Shown one piece after another: positions 52,799-63,383 of a stretch of DNA of 64,000 nucleotides. The position numbers and the translations under genes are program-made. This DNA is from Mycolicibacterium litorale. Lineage in GTDB: Bacteria > Actinomycetota > Actinomycetes > Mycobacteriales > Mycobacteriaceae. Within the stretch, counting starts at the first letter, position 1. Each line of letters opens with the position of its first letter. The stretch spans positions 2,418,001 through 2,482,000 of the forward strand of contig NZ_AP023287.1 of NCBI RefSeq assembly GCF_014218295.1, in the 5' to 3' direction. The notes below the pieces were generated by a model that was given only the letters and a program-made list of their open reading frames with translations, was not told the origin of the DNA and searched no databases.

Positions 52799-53839
52799 GT
52801 GGACTTCGACGCGCTGCTGCTGCTGTCCTTCGGCGGACCCGAAGGCCCCGACGAGGTGATGCCGTTCCTCGAGAACGTCACCAGGGGCCGCGGCATCCCG
52901 CGGGAACGGCTGGCCAGCGTCGCCGAACACTATCTGCACTTCGGGGGCGTCTCGCCGATCAACGGCATCAACCGTGCGCTGATCGCCGAGATCGAGGCGG
53001 AACTCGCCGACCGCGGGCAGACGATGCCGGTGTACTTCGGCAACCGCAACTGGGCGCCGTACGTCGAGGACGCGGTGACCGCGATGCGCGACGACGGTGT
53101 GCGCCGTGCCGCGGTGTTCGCCACCTCGGCGTGGGGTGGCTACTCCAGCTGCACCCAGTACAACGAGGACATCGCCAGGGGCCGGGCCGCGGCCGGTGAC
53201 GGCGCCCCGGAGCTGGTCAAGATGCGGCACTACTTCGACCATCCGCTGCTGATCGAGATGTTCTCCGAGGCGATCGCCGTTGCGGCCCAGTCACTTCCGG
53301 CTGATGCGCGCGACGACGCCCGGCTGGTGTTCACCGCCCACTCGATACCGGTGGCCGCTGACGAGCGGCACGGCCCCCGCCTCTACAGCCGCCAGGTCGA
53401 CTACGCCGCCCGGCTGGTCGCTGCGGCGGCCGGGTACTCCGAATTCGACCAGGTGTGGCAGTCCCGTTCGGGTCCGCCGCAGATCCCGTGGCTCGAACCC
53501 GACATCGGCGACCACATGTCGGCACTGGCCGAGCGCGGCACCAAGGCCGTCATCATCTGTCCGATCGGATTCGTCGCCGACCACATCGAGGTGGTGTGGG
53601 ACCTCGACAGCGAGGTCCGCGAACAGGCCGACGCCCTCGGGGTGGCGATGGCGCGGGCCGGCACCCCCAACGCCGACCGGCGGTACGCGCGGCTAGCACT
53701 GGACCTGGTGGACGAACTGCGGACGGACCGCGCTGCGGCGCGCGTGGTCGGCGACGACCCCGCGCCCGGCTGCGGCCACACCGTCAACGGCACCACCTGC
53801 GCGGACTCGCCGCGCTGCGTAGCCCGCATCAGCGGCTGA
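52799..53839 (+). CDS. hemH: Ferrochelatase (coproporphyrin/protoheme type)
   Basis: Inserts iron into a porphyrin in heme synthesis; actinobacterial enzymes act on coproporphyrin III. It has 346 residues. Signatures are [20 protein letters not shown], the catalytic His in VFTAHSIPV, and the acidic patch near residue 265. The cysteines C325, C334 and C340 in the C-terminal tail and the Cys in [10 protein letters not shown] suggest the [2Fe-2S] cluster known from the mycobacterial enzyme. GTG start is five bases after the inhA stop. Called hemZ in older annotation. Confidence 0.95.
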   Translation: MDFDALLLLSFGGPEGPDEVMPFLENVTRGRGIPRERLASVAEHYLHFGGVSPINGINRALIAEIEAELADRGQTMPVYFGNRNWAPYVEDAVTAMRDDGVRRAAVFATSAWGGYSSCTQYNEDIARGRAAAGDGAPELVKMRHYFDHPLLIEMFSEAIAVAAQSLPADARDDARLVFTAHSIPVAADERHGPRLYSRQVDYAARLVAAAAGYSEFDQVWQSRSGPPQIPWLEPDIGDHMSALAERGTKAVIICPIGFVADHIEVVWDLDSEVREQADALGVAMARAGTPNADRRYARLALDLVDELRTDRAAARVVGDDPAPGCGHTVNGTTCADSPRCVARISG

Positions 53840-54065
53840 CTCTGCTGTCGAGGCGTCGACTGTGACACCGCGGCGGCGATCCGGCGCGAAGCCCGCCCTC
53901 CCGTCACACTCGGCGCCCTGAAGCGACGCTTCGGCACCCGTCACAAACTCTCAGGGTGTTCGTCTTGCGCTCGCTGCTGTGTCGGTGAATGATCGCTGTT
54001 GCGTCATGAACATTGTGTTGCGTGATACGCAACAACACTCCTGCTCGAGTGGAAGCGGTCCACCC
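53840..54065. promoter_or_regulatory. Intergenic region before the choline/betaine cluster
   Basis: 226 bases. It begins with a possible hemH terminator (GAAGCG-A-CGCTTC, 53920-53932), then a TGTTGCGT half-site (53997-54004) and the perfect palindrome at 54016-54034 described separately. The promoter of the following operon must lie here. An in-frame GTG at 53979 would read through the palindrome and is not taken as a start. Confidence 0.6.
54016..54034. promoter_or_regulatory. 19-base palindromic operator of the choline cluster
   Basis: TGTTGCGT-GAT-ACGCAACA, perfect eight-base arms with a three-base centre, 31 bases before the first ATG. The left arm is repeated exactly 19 bases upstream (53997-54004). 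The layout suggests a dimeric repressor or activator; no regulator gene is visible nearby. Confidence 0.7.
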
Positions 54066-56492
54066 ATGCCCAAGATCGTCGTGATCGGTGCCGGAATCGT
54101 CGGCACGTCGCTGGCCGACGAGTTGACGGCGCGCGGCGCCACCGACGTCACCGTCGTCGACCGTGGTCCCCTGTTCGCCACCGGCGGATCGACCTCCCAC
54201 GCCCCGGGCCTGGTCTTCCAGACCAACCCGTCGAAGACCATGACCGCCTTCGCCCGCTACACCGTGGAGAAGTTCTGCGCGCTCAGCCATCCCGACGGCT
54301 GGGCGTTCAACCAGGTCGGCGGACTGGAGGTCGCGACGACACCCGAACGCTGGGCCGACCTGCACCGCAAGGCGGGGTGGGCGCAGGCGTGGGGGATCGA
54401 GGGACGGCTCCTGTCGGCCGACGAATGCGCCGCCCTGCATCCCCTGGTCGACCGCGACCGCCTCCTCGGCGGATTCCACACGCCCACGGATGGTTTGGCC
54501 AAGGCGGTACGCGCCGCCGAAGCACAGGCCCGACGGGCGATGGCACGCGGAGCCACGTTCCTCCCGCACACCGAGGTCCTCGGCATCGCGGAGAAAGCCG
54601 GCCGGGTCGCCGGTGTACAGACCTCCGACGGTGTCCTCGCCGCCGATGTCGTGGTGTGCGCGGCCGGCTTCTGGGGCGCCGAATTGGCCAAGCGGGTCGG
54701 GTTGGTGCTGCCCCTGGTGCCCATGGCCCACCAGTACGCCAGGACGGGCCAGATCGCGCCGTTGGTGGGCCGCAACACCGAGCGCACCGAAGCCGGGCTG
54801 CCCATCCTGCGCCACCAGGACGCCGACCTCTACTTCCGGGAACACGTCGACCGCATCGGCATCGGCTCCTACTGCCACCGGCCCATGCCGGTCGACATGT
54901 CGACGCTGATGGCCGACACCGCCGGGGAGTCGATGCCCTCGATGCTGCCGTTCACCGACGAGGACTTCGCACCGGCATGGCGTGAGGCCGCCGGTTTGAT
55001 TCCGGCGCTGGAGGATTCGAAGGTCGAGGAGGCATTCAACGGCATCTTCTCGTTCACGCCGGACGGTTTCTCCATCATGGGTGAGCACCGCGACCTCGCG
55101 GGGTTCTGGGTGGCCGAGGCGGTCTGGGTCACGCATTCGGCGGGGGTGGCGAAGGCGACGGCGGAGTGGATCCTCGATGGCACCACGGAGGTCGACGTCA
55201 GCGAATGCGATCTGTACCGCTTCGAGGACGTGGCACGCAGCCCGGAGTTCGTCATGACGACCAGCTCGCAGGCGTTCGTCGAGGTGTACGACGTCATCCA
55301 CCCCCACCAGTTCCGTTCTGACCTGCGAGGTCTGCGCACCAGCCCGTTCCATCAGCGCCACGTCGAATCGGGCGCGCACTTCTACGAAGGCGGCGGCTGG
55401 GAAAGGCCGGCGTGGTTCGAGGCCAACGCGGGTCTGTTGACGGATCTCGACGTTCCCGAGCGCGACGACTGGTCGGCCCGCTTCTGGTCGCCGATCGCCG
55501 TCGCCGAGGCGCGCCATACGCGTGAGCGCGTCGCGATGTACGACATGACACCGCTGACCCGCTATGAGGTCTCGGGCCCGGGCGCTGCGGCGTTCCTGCA
55601 ACGCATGACCACCAACAACATCGACAAGAGCGTCGGGTCGGTCACCTACACGCTGCTGCTCGATCAGAAGGGCGGCATCCGCAGCGATCTCACGGTGGCC
55701 CGCCTCGGCCCGGCGACGTTCCAGGTCGGCGCCAACTCGCCGCGCGACTTCGACTGGCTGGAACGGCACCGCCCCGACGACGTCGTCCTGCGCGACATCA
55801 CCGGCGGCACCTGCTGCGTCGGCGTATGGGGGCCGCTGGCCCGTGACATGGTGCAGCCGCTGTGCCCGGACGATCTGTCCCACAGCGGGTTCCGGTATTT
55901 CCGCGCGCTGCGCACCTATCTCGGCGCGATCCCGGTGACGATGCTGCGGGTGTCCTACGTCGGCGAACTCGGGTGGGAGATCTACGCGAGCGCCGAGTAC
56001 GGCGGCGCCCTGTGGGATCTGCTCCACGACGCCGGCCGCGCACACGGCGTCATCGCCGCCGGGCGGGTGGCGCTCAACAGCCTGCGCATCGAGAAGGGCT
56101 ACCGCAGCTGGGGAACCGACATGACGACCGAACACCGGCCTGCCGCCGTCGGGCTCGACTTCGCGGTACGGATGGACAAGGGTGACTTCGTCGGTCGAGC
56201 CGCACTCGAGCAGGCACCGCTGCCGCTGAACAGATTGCGCAGCATCGTGTTCGACGAGCCCGACGCGGTGGTGCTCGGCAAGGAGCCGGTGTACCTGGCC
56301 GGCGACTGCGCCGGTTACGTGACCAGCGCCGGTTTCTCCCCGACGATCGGGCGCACCGTCGCCTACGCCTGGCTACCCACCGGGACACAGGACGGCGAGG
56401 CGGTCACCGTCGACTACCGCGGAACCCGTCACACCGCCACCGTCCACAGCGAACCGGTCGTGGACCCCGACATGTCGAGAATCCGGAGATAG
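54066..56492 (+). CDS. Dimethylglycine dehydrogenase-like flavoprotein (DAO + GcvT domains)
   Basis: Two-module enzyme of 808 residues that demethylates dimethylglycine (or sarcosine). The N-terminal FAD/DAO module starts [16 protein letters not shown] and holds His45 in GSTSHAPG, matching the His that binds FAD covalently in dimethylglycine oxidase. The C-terminal half is GcvT-like (from about residue 430; [51 protein letters not shown]), binding tetrahydrofolate to capture the methyl group as methylene-THF. First gene of the cluster; the next starts two bases later. Confidence 0.9.
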   Translation: MPKIVVIGAGIVGTSLADELTARGATDVTVVDRGPLFATGGSTSHAPGLVFQTNPSKTMTAFARYTVEKFCALSHPDGWAFNQVGGLEVATTPERWADLHRKAGWAQAWGIEGRLLSADECAALHPLVDRDRLLGGFHTPTDGLAKAVRAAEAQARRAMARGATFLPHTEVLGIAEKAGRVAGVQTSDGVLAADVVVCAAGFWGAELAKRVGLVLPLVPMAHQYARTGQIAPLVGRNTERTEAGLPILRHQDADLYFREHVDRIGIGSYCHRPMPVDMSTLMADTAGESMPSMLPFTDEDFAPAWREAAGLIPALEDSKVEEAFNGIFSFTPDGFSIMGEHRDLAGFWVAEAVWVTHSAGVAKATAEWILDGTTEVDVSECDLYRFEDVARSPEFVMTTSSQAFVEVYDVIHPHQFRSDLRGLRTSPFHQRHVESGAHFYEGGGWERPAWFEANAGLLTDLDVPERDDWSARFWSPIAVAEARHTRERVAMYDMTPLTRYEVSGPGAAAFLQRMTTNNIDKSVGSVTYTLLLDQKGGIRSDLTVARLGPATFQVGANSPRDFDWLERHRPDDVVLRDITGGTCCVGVWGPLARDMVQPLCPDDLSHSGFRYFRALRTYLGAIPVTMLRVSYVGELGWEIYASAEYGGALWDLLHDAGRAHGVIAAGRVALNSLRIEKGYRSWGTDMTTEHRPAAVGLDFAVRMDKGDFVGRAALEQAPLPLNRLRSIVFDEPDAVVLGKEPVYLAGDCAGYVTSAGFSPTIGRTVAYAWLPTGTQDGEAVTVDYRGTRHTATVHSEPVVDPDMSRIRR

Positions 56493-56494
56493 CC

Positions 56495-57628
56495 GTGCCC
56501 TACGACGTCATCGTCATCGGACTCGGCGGCATGGGCAGTGCCGCCGCCTACCACCTCGCGGCTCGGGGACAGCGGGTACTCGGTCTGGAGAAGTTCACCC
56601 CCGCCCACGACAAAGGGTCGAGTCACGGCGGGTCCCGCATCATCCGGCAGTCCTACTTCGAGGACCCCGCCTACGTGCCGCTGCTGCTGCGCGCCTACGA
56701 GCTGTGGGACCGGCTCGCCGCCGACTCGGAGCGCGACGTGTACCGGATGACCGGCGGCCTGTTCATCGGGCCACCGGACTGCCTCACGGTGGCGGGCAGC
56801 CTGCGGGCCAGCCGGGAGTGGAACCTGCCGCACGAGCTGCTCGACGCCGGAGAGATCCGTCGCCGCTACCCGAACTTCACCCCACGCGACGGCGACATCG
56901 CGCTGTTCGAGGCCAAGGCCGGGTTCGCCCGCCCGGAGATGACGGTGCAGGCGCATCTCGACCTCGCCGAAAAGAACGGCGCCATACTGCGATTCGGTGA
57001 GCAGGTCACCGCGTGGTCGGAGACCGGCGCCGGTGTTCGGGTCACCACCGCCGCAGGCACCTACGACGCCGGACAGCTGGTGATCTGCCCGGGGGCGTGG
57101 GCCCCGCAGCTGCTGGCCGAATTCGGCATCCCCATCACGGTCGAACGCCAGGTGCTCTACTGGCTCGACCCGATCGGCGGCATCGACCCGTTCGTCGGCC
57201 ATCCCATCTTCATCGCCGAAAACGAACGCGCCGAACAGATCTACGGGTTCCCCGCGATCGACGGACCGGGCGGCGGTGTGAAGGTCGCGTTCTTCCGCAA
57301 GGGCGTCGTCTGCACGCCGGACACCATCGACCGCGTGGTCCACGACCAGGAGATCCGGGAGATGCGCCAGGAGGTGGCCCGACTGCTGCCCGCCCTGGAC
57401 GGGCCGTGCGTGCACTCGGCGACGTGCATGTACTCCAACACCCCCGACCAGCACTTCGTGATCGCCCGCCACCCCGACAGCGCGAACGTGACCGTCGCAT
57501 GCGGCTTCTCCGGACACGGCTTCAAATTCGTGCCGGTGGTCGGGGAGGTTCTCGCCGATCTCGCCACGACCGGCGCCACCGGCCACCCCATCGACCTGTT
57601 CGACCCGCGACGGCTGGTGCCCGCATGA
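56495..57628 (+). CDS. Monomeric sarcosine oxidase / N-methyltryptophan oxidase-type flavoenzyme
   Basis: FAD oxidase of 377 residues, like MSOX/SolA, that demethylates N-methyl amino acids. The N-terminal dinucleotide loop is [33 protein letters not shown] is the FAD/substrate stretch; Cys311 in [14 protein letters not shown] is the position that links FAD covalently in this family; [13 protein letters not shown] [17 protein letters not shown] follows. In this operon sarcosine to glycine is the expected reaction. It overlaps the next gene by four bases. Confidence 0.88.
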   Translation: MPYDVIVIGLGGMGSAAAYHLAARGQRVLGLEKFTPAHDKGSSHGGSRIIRQSYFEDPAYVPLLLRAYELWDRLAADSERDVYRMTGGLFIGPPDCLTVAGSLRASREWNLPHELLDAGEIRRRYPNFTPRDGDIALFEAKAGFARPEMTVQAHLDLAEKNGAILRFGEQVTAWSETGAGVRVTTAAGTYDAGQLVICPGAWAPQLLAEFGIPITVERQVLYWLDPIGGIDPFVGHPIFIAENERAEQIYGFPAIDGPGGGVKVAFFRKGVVCTPDTIDRVVHDQEIREMRQEVARLLPALDGPCVHSATCMYSNTPDQHFVIARHPDSANVTVACGFSGHGFKFVPVVGEVLADLATTGATGHPIDLFDPRRLVPA

Positions 57629-58782
57629 CGGCCACCGACCAGCCCGCGTCCCTGCTCGCCACCCTGGGTGGTGAGTTCTACACCAGCGACGCGGTGTTCG
57701 CCGCGGAGCAGACCCGAATCTTCGAGAACTCGTGGATCTGCGCGGCCCGGGCCGGCGACCTCGCGCAGCCCGGACAGTTCAGGAAGGTTCAGATCGGCCG
57801 CGAAAGCGTCCTGGTGGTACGTGCCCGTGACGGGCTGCTACGGGCCTTTCTCAACGTCTGCCGCCACCGCGGGGCGCAACTGTGCACCGAGTCCGAAGGA
57901 CAGGTGCGCCGCACACTGCGCTGCCCGTACCACGCGTGGACCTACGCACTCGACGGCAAGCTCGTCGCGGCGCCGAACATCGCGGCGCTCACCGACAACA
58001 CCGGCGCCGCGATCGACCGTCACGAATACGGGCTGGTACCCGTCGCGCTGACCGAGTGGCTCGGTTACGCGTGGGTGTGCCTGGCCGACATGCCGCCGTC
58101 GTTCGAGGAGACCGTCGTCGGGGAGGTGACGCTGCGCCTCGGCGACGAACGCGCCATCGACCGCTACGGCGTGGAGGACCTCGAACTCGGCCGCCGCATC
58201 GTCTACGACGTCGCCGCGAACTGGAAGCTCATCGTCGAGAACTTCATGGAGTGCTATCACTGCGCATCCATCCACCCCGAACTGGTCGACGTGTTGCCGG
58301 AGTTCGCCCGCGGGATGGCCGCCCAGTCCTACATCGGCCACGGCGCCGAATTCGGCTCGGACGTCACCGGATTCACCGTCGACGGATCCCCGGGCTTCGG
58401 CACGCTGCCCGGAGTCACGCCTGAGCAGGACCGGCGTTACTTCGCCATCACCGTACGGCCGTCGGTGTTCGTCAACCTCGTGCCCGACCACATCATCTTC
58501 CACCGTATGTACCCGCTGGCGCCCGACCGGACCCTCGTGGAATGCGACTGGCTCTACGCGCCGGACATCGTGGCCGCCGGACACGACGTCACCCGGTCGG
58601 TCGAGCTGTTCCACCGCGTCAACCAGCAGGACTTCGAGGCCTGCGAACGCACCCAGCCGGCCATGTCGTCGCGGGCCTACCGACACGGCGGTGTGCTCGT
58701 ACCCGCCGAACATCACCTCGCGGAGTTCCATCAGTGGGTAGTGTCCCGTCTCGGCACGTCGGACGGCTGCGCGAGGGGTTGA
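57625..58782 (+). CDS. Rieske oxygenase alpha subunit, probable glycine betaine monooxygenase (GbcA-like)
   Basis: Oxygenase of 385 residues that probably removes a methyl group from glycine betaine. The Rieske [2Fe-2S] motif is C79-x-H81 and C100-x2-H103 ([18 protein letters not shown]). The mononuclear iron site is [21 protein letters not shown] with His212 and His217; Glu205 takes the place of the bridging Asp, a feature of the trimethylamine-type subgroup (CntA, GbcA, choline monooxygenase). The reductase partner is not in the window. Related stachydrine and carnitine demethylases cannot be excluded. Confidence 0.85.
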   Translation: MTATDQPASLLATLGGEFYTSDAVFAAEQTRIFENSWICAARAGDLAQPGQFRKVQIGRESVLVVRARDGLLRAFLNVCRHRGAQLCTESEGQVRRTLRCPYHAWTYALDGKLVAAPNIAALTDNTGAAIDRHEYGLVPVALTEWLGYAWVCLADMPPSFEETVVGEVTLRLGDERAIDRYGVEDLELGRRIVYDVAANWKLIVENFMECYHCASIHPELVDVLPEFARGMAAQSYIGHGAEFGSDVTGFTVDGSPGFGTLPGVTPEQDRRYFAITVRPSVFVNLVPDHIIFHRMYPLAPDRTLVECDWLYAPDIVAAGHDVTRSVELFHRVNQQDFEACERTQPAMSSRAYRHGGVLVPAEHHLAEFHQWVVSRLGTSDGCARG

Positions 58783-58785
58783 CCC

Positions 58786-60276
58786 ATGGACGGTGGACCG
58801 GACCTCTACATCGGGGGTTCCTGGCGGCATGCCCGCGACGGCGCCACCCGCGACATCGTCAACCCGGCCGACGGCAGTGTGGCGGCACGCGTCGACGAGG
58901 CCACCCCTGACGACGCCGGCGACGCCGTCGCCGCCGCGCGGCAGGCCTTCGACGACGGCGCCTGGCCGGCCACACCGGTCACCGAACGCGCCGCACTGCT
59001 CGATCGGGTCGCCGACCTGCTGGTCCGCGACAAGGAGCGGCTCTCACTGCTGGAGACCCGCGACACCGGGAAGACGCTGGCGGAGAGCCGCATCGACATG
59101 GACGACATCATCTCGGTGTTCCGGTACTACGCCCGGTTGATCGCCGTGCAGTCCGACCGGCTCGTCGACGTCGGCGATCCCGCGATCATCAGCCGGGTGG
59201 TCCGCGAACCCATCGGCGTGTGCGTCCTGATCGCGCCGTGGAACTACCCGCTACTGCAGATGTCGTGGAAGGTCGCGCCCGCGTTGGCGGCGGGTTGCAC
59301 GATGGTCATGAAGCCCAGTGAGGTCACCCCGCTGAGCACCATCGCGTTCACCCGCCTGCTCGAGGAGGCGGGGGTCCCCGCCGGGGTGGTCAACCTGGTG
59401 CAGGGCAGCGGCGCCACTCTCGGCGCCGCGCTCACCGACACCACCGACGTCGACTTCATCTCGTTCACCGGAGGCGTGGCCACCGGGCGCACCATCGCCG
59501 AGATCGCCGCCAGGCACGTCACCAAGGTGGCGCTCGAACTCGGCGGCAAGAACCCCCACATCGTGTTCGCCGACATCGGCAGGGGAGCCGGCTGGGACAG
59601 CGCCGTCGACCATGTGCTCACCGGTGTGTTCCTGCACTCGGGGCAGGTGTGCTCGGCAGGCACCCGCCTCATCGTCGAGGAGTCCATCGCCGACGACTTC
59701 GTCGCTGACCTCGCCGCGCGGGCGGCCAAGATCCGCGTCGGCGACGGTATGGATCCCGCCAGCGAGACCGGTCCGCTGGTGTCCGAACAGCACCGCGCCA
59801 AGGTCGAATCCTATGTGCAGCTCGGCATCTCCGAGGGCGCGAAGCTGGTCTGCGGTGGCGCGCGGCCCAGCGATCCGGCGCTGGCCGACGGCAGTTTCTA
59901 CCTGCCCACGATCTTCGACCGGTGTGACCGGTCGATGCGGATCGTCACCGAAGAGACGTTCGGTCCGATCCTCACGGTGGAGCGGTTCACCGACGAGTCC
60001 GAGGCGCTCTTCCTCGGCAACGACACGCATTACGGTCTCGCGGCCGGGGTTCGCACCTCGGACCCGGCGCGGGGCGAACGTGTGGTGCGGGCTCTGCGGC
60101 ACGGCACGGTGTGGCTCAACGACTTCGGCTACTACACCGCCGCGGCGGAGTGGGGCGGCTACGGCAAGTCGGGCAACGGTCGCGAACTCGGTCCGGCCGG
60201 GCTCGCCGAATACCAAGAGACAAAACACATCTGGCACAACGTGGCGCCGCAGCAGGCCGGTTGGTTCAAGGGCTGA
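58786..60276 (+). CDS. Aldehyde dehydrogenase, probable betaine aldehyde dehydrogenase
   Basis: NAD(P)-dependent dehydrogenase of 496 residues. Catalytic residues are Glu251 (ALELGGKNPH) and Cys289 (HSGQVCSAGTRLIV); the cofactor stretch is IAPWNYPLLQMSWKVAPALA and SFTGGVATGR. A GAGG ribosome-binding site lies before the ATG. With the GMC-type choline dehydrogenase in the same cluster, betaine aldehyde to glycine betaine is the likely step. Confidence 0.88.
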   Translation: MDGGPDLYIGGSWRHARDGATRDIVNPADGSVAARVDEATPDDAGDAVAAARQAFDDGAWPATPVTERAALLDRVADLLVRDKERLSLLETRDTGKTLAESRIDMDDIISVFRYYARLIAVQSDRLVDVGDPAIISRVVREPIGVCVLIAPWNYPLLQMSWKVAPALAAGCTMVMKPSEVTPLSTIAFTRLLEEAGVPAGVVNLVQGSGATLGAALTDTTDVDFISFTGGVATGRTIAEIAARHVTKVALELGGKNPHIVFADIGRGAGWDSAVDHVLTGVFLHSGQVCSAGTRLIVEESIADDFVADLAARAAKIRVGDGMDPASETGPLVSEQHRAKVESYVQLGISEGAKLVCGGARPSDPALADGSFYLPTIFDRCDRSMRIVTEETFGPILTVERFTDESEALFLGNDTHYGLAAGVRTSDPARGERVVRALRHGTVWLNDFGYYTAAAEWGGYGKSGNGRELGPAGLAEYQETKHIWHNVAPQQAGWFKG

Positions 60277-60295
60277 CCGCAGAAAGGACACCATC

Positions 60296-61861
60296 ATGGT
60301 GATCAAGGAACCGCACGGGGCGAGCGGAGCGACGGTGAATGCCCACGCCGACAGCGGTCTCGACGACTTCGGGTACCGCGAATCGCTGGACCGCAGCATC
60401 GGCAAGTTCGCCAGCTTCGCCGCCGGCGTCAGCTACATCTCCATCCTGACCGGGACCTTCCAGCTGTTCTATTTCGGTTACGGCTCAGCGGGGCCGGCCT
60501 ACCTGTGGTCGTGGCCCATCGTGTTCGTCGGGCAGATGGCCGTCGCGCTGTGCTTCATGGAGTTGGCCGCCAAATACCCGGTGGCCGGATCGGTCTACAA
60601 CTGGAGCAAGAAACTCGCCAGCCGCCTGGTCGGCTGGACATCGGGGTGGCTCATGCTCACCGCGTCCATCGTGACGATCTCGGCGGTGGCGCTGGCCTAT
60701 CAGCTCAATTTGCCCCGGCTGTGGAGCGGGTTCCAGATCATCGGTGACGGCACCGGCGAATACGACTACGCCGCCAACGCCGTACTGCTGGGCACCGTGC
60801 TGATCCTGTTCACCACACTGGTCAACGCGCTCGGCGTGCGGCTGATGGCGCGGATCAACAGCGCCGGGGTGTTCATCGAACTGATCGCGGCCGTCCTGAT
60901 CGCATTCCTGCTGGCGATCAACATCCAGCACACCCCGGAGATCTTCTTCTCCACCAACGGGTACGGCGCCGACCAGAGCCTCGGGTACCTCGGCGCGTTC
61001 CTGGTCGCCTCGCTGGCCTCCGGGTACGTGATGTACGGCTTCGACACCGCATCGTCGCTGGGGGAGGAGACGGTCGAACCGCGCCGCACCGCACCCAAGG
61101 CCATCGCCCGCGCCATCCTCGCGTCGTTCGTGATCGGCGGCGCCATCCTGGTTTTCGCGGTGATGGCCGCACCGAACCTGCAGGACCCGGCGCTCGGCGA
61201 GAGCTCCGGCGGACTGCAGTACATCGTCCAGCAGGTGATGTGGGGGCCGCTCGGCAAGGTGTTCCTGGTGTGCATCGTCATCGCCGTCACGGTCTGCACA
61301 TTGGCGGTCCACACCGCCGCCATCCGGTTGACCTTCGCGATGGCCCGCGACAACGCGCTGCCGTTCGGTGAGCGGCTGGCCACGGTCAACCCGAAGACGC
61401 AGACACCGATCGTGCCCGCGGTGACCATCGGCATCATCGCGGTGGTCATCCTCGTCATCAACATCGAACAGCCGAAGATCTTCACGGTGCTGACCTCGAT
61501 CGCGATCATCATGATCTACCTGGCCTACCTGATGGTGACCGGACCGCTGCTCAAGAAGCGGCTGCAGGGACAGTGGCCGCCCGCCGACCTCAAGGAGGGC
61601 GGCTACTTCACGATGGGCCGCTGGGGCCTGCCGGTGAACATCTTCGCCGTCGTGTGGGGCATCGGCATGGCGCTCAACCTGGCGTGGCCGCGCGCCGCGG
61701 TGTACGGCGAACCCTGGTACAACACCTGGGGCGCGTTCGTCTACATCGGCGTGATCCTCGGCGCCGGACTGCTCTGGTACGCCGTCAAGGGCCGCCACCA
61801 CATCGGTTGCCTCGAATCCCACGCCGCCACAACCTCGTCCGGGACCAGCGTCGATGGGTGA
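60296..61861 (+). CDS. APC-superfamily permease
   Basis: Membrane transporter of 521 residues with about 12 helices, amino acid/polyamine/choline family. The N-terminus is cytosolic (to ~residue 40), then FASFAAGVSYISILTGTFQLF begins the first helix in two overlapping motifs; ELAAKYPVAGSVYNWSKKL and GEETVEPRRTAPKAIARAI are the usual loop signatures. AAGGA precedes the ATG by seven bases. In this operon it probably imports choline or another methylated amine; that is inference. It overlaps the GMC gene by eight bases. Confidence 0.88.
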   Translation: MVIKEPHGASGATVNAHADSGLDDFGYRESLDRSIGKFASFAAGVSYISILTGTFQLFYFGYGSAGPAYLWSWPIVFVGQMAVALCFMELAAKYPVAGSVYNWSKKLASRLVGWTSGWLMLTASIVTISAVALAYQLNLPRLWSGFQIIGDGTGEYDYAANAVLLGTVLILFTTLVNALGVRLMARINSAGVFIELIAAVLIAFLLAINIQHTPEIFFSTNGYGADQSLGYLGAFLVASLASGYVMYGFDTASSLGEETVEPRRTAPKAIARAILASFVIGGAILVFAVMAAPNLQDPALGESSGGLQYIVQQVMWGPLGKVFLVCIVIAVTVCTLAVHTAAIRLTFAMARDNALPFGERLATVNPKTQTPIVPAVTIGIIAVVILVINIEQPKIFTVLTSIAIIMIYLAYLMVTGPLLKKRLQGQWPPADLKEGGYFTMGRWGLPVNIFAVVWGIGMALNLAWPRAAVYGEPWYNTWGAFVYIGVILGAGLLWYAVKGRHHIGCLESHAATTSSGTSVDG

Positions 61862-63377
61862 CACGGGCACCTACGACTACGTCATCGCCGGTGGCGGCAC
61901 CGCCGGATGCGTGCTGGCCGCCCGCCTCTCCGAGGATCCCGACGTCACCGTCTGCCTGATCGAGGCCGGACCCACCGACGTCGGCGACGACAAGATCCTG
62001 GTGCTCGCCGACTGGATGCATCTGCTGGACTCGGGCTACGACTGGGACTACCCGGTCGAACCGCAGGAGCGGGGCAACTCGTTCATGCGGCACGCCCGGG
62101 CCCGCGTCCTGGGCGGCTGTTCGTCGCACAACTCGTGCATCGCGTTCTGGCCGCCGGCCGAGGCGCTCGACGAGTGGGTGACCATGGGCGCCGACGGCTG
62201 GGGCGCCGCCGAGATCCTGCCGCTCACCGAGCGATTGACCAAGACCGTCCAGCTGCGCGACGTCCCGCCCGATGACCCGTGCGGTGCGGCGGTGCTGGAG
62301 GCGGCCGCGATGGTGGGTCTGCCGACCGTCGCGTTCAACCGGGGCGAGACGGTGCGCAACGGGGCGGGCTGGTTCCAGATCAACGCCGACGACGACGGCA
62401 TCCGCAACTCCAGTTCCCACGCATTCCTGCATCCGGTCCTCGAGACCCGGCGCAACCTCGAGGTGCGCACCGACTGCTGGATCGCCGAGATCCTGTTCGA
62501 CGAGGCGAACGCGGCGAACGGGGTGCGCTACCAGCGGCCCGACCTGACCGGCTACGACACCGTCTCGGCCCGCCGCGAGGTCATCCTGTGCGCCGGCGCC
62601 ATCGACACCCCGAAGTTGTTGATGCTCTCGGGAATCGGACCCACCGCCCACCTGCGGGAGATCGGGATCCCGGTGCGCGTCGACAGCCCCGGGGTCGGCG
62701 CCAACCTCGACGACCATGTCGAAGGCCTGGTGTTCTGGGAGGCCGCCCGACCGATGGTGACCGCGTCCACGCAGTGGTGGGAGATCGGGTTGTTCACCAC
62801 CATCGACGAGGGCATGACGCAGCCGGACCTGATGATGCACTACGGCAGCGTGCCGTTCGACATGAACACTCTGCGGCGCGGGTATCCGACCACCGACAAC
62901 GGATTCTGCCTGACCCCCAACGTCACCCAGGGCCACAGCCGGGGCACGGTTCGCCTGCGCAGCCGGGACTTCCGCGACCGTGCGCGCGTCGATCCCCGCT
63001 ACTTCACCGACCCCGACGGCTACGACGAACGCATCATGCTGGCCGGGGTGCGGTTGGCCCGCCGGATCGCCGAGCAGGAGCCGCTCAAGGCGTGGGTGCA
63101 ACGCGAACTCGCCCCGGGTCCCGACGCCACCACCGACGACGAACTCCTCGACTACATCCACCAGTGCCACAACACCGTCTATCACCCGGCGGCCACCGCG
63201 CGGATGGGCGCGACCTCCGACCCGATGGCGGTCCTCGATCCGCAGTTGCGGGTCAAGGGGGTGTCGCGGCTGCGGGTGGTCGACGCGTCCGCGATGCCGA
63301 AACTGCCGGCCGTGAACCCGAACATCACCGTCATGACAATGGCCGAGAGATGCGCTGACCTGATCCGAAAGACGTGA
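61854..63377 (+). CDS. GMC-family oxidoreductase, probable choline dehydrogenase
   Basis: FAD alcohol dehydrogenase/oxidase of 507 residues. The ADP-binding loop YVIAGGGTAGCVLAARLSE opens the protein, HARARVLGGCSSHNSCIAFW is the GMC signature 1, and signature 2 (CAGAIDTPKLLMLSGIGP) is present. Catalytic His444 (YHPAATARMG) and Asn488 (VNPNITVMT) match the pair in choline oxidase. Expected step: choline to betaine aldehyde. Members of the family also act on glucose and other alcohols, so substrate assignment rests on its neighbours. Confidence 0.87.
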   Translation: MGDTGTYDYVIAGGGTAGCVLAARLSEDPDVTVCLIEAGPTDVGDDKILVLADWMHLLDSGYDWDYPVEPQERGNSFMRHARARVLGGCSSHNSCIAFWPPAEALDEWVTMGADGWGAAEILPLTERLTKTVQLRDVPPDDPCGAAVLEAAAMVGLPTVAFNRGETVRNGAGWFQINADDDGIRNSSSHAFLHPVLETRRNLEVRTDCWIAEILFDEANAANGVRYQRPDLTGYDTVSARREVILCAGAIDTPKLLMLSGIGPTAHLREIGIPVRVDSPGVGANLDDHVEGLVFWEAARPMVTASTQWWEIGLFTTIDEGMTQPDLMMHYGSVPFDMNTLRRGYPTTDNGFCLTPNVTQGHSRGTVRLRSRDFRDRARVDPRYFTDPDGYDERIMLAGVRLARRIAEQEPLKAWVQRELAPGPDATTDDELLDYIHQCHNTVYHPAATARMGATSDPMAVLDPQLRVKGVSRLRVVDASAMPKLPAVNPNITVMTMAERCADLIRKT

Positions 63378-63383
63378 CCGGGC

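Noticed and set aside
53979..54065. Upstream GTG start that would lengthen the dimethylglycine dehydrogenase by 29 residues
   Set aside because: It would translate through the 19-base palindrome, and the flavoprotein fold begins at [13 protein letters not shown].
53904..56135. 743-codon minus-strand frame opposite the dimethylglycine dehydrogenase gene
   Set aside because: Shadow of the plus-strand gene, which has clear FAD and GcvT motifs.
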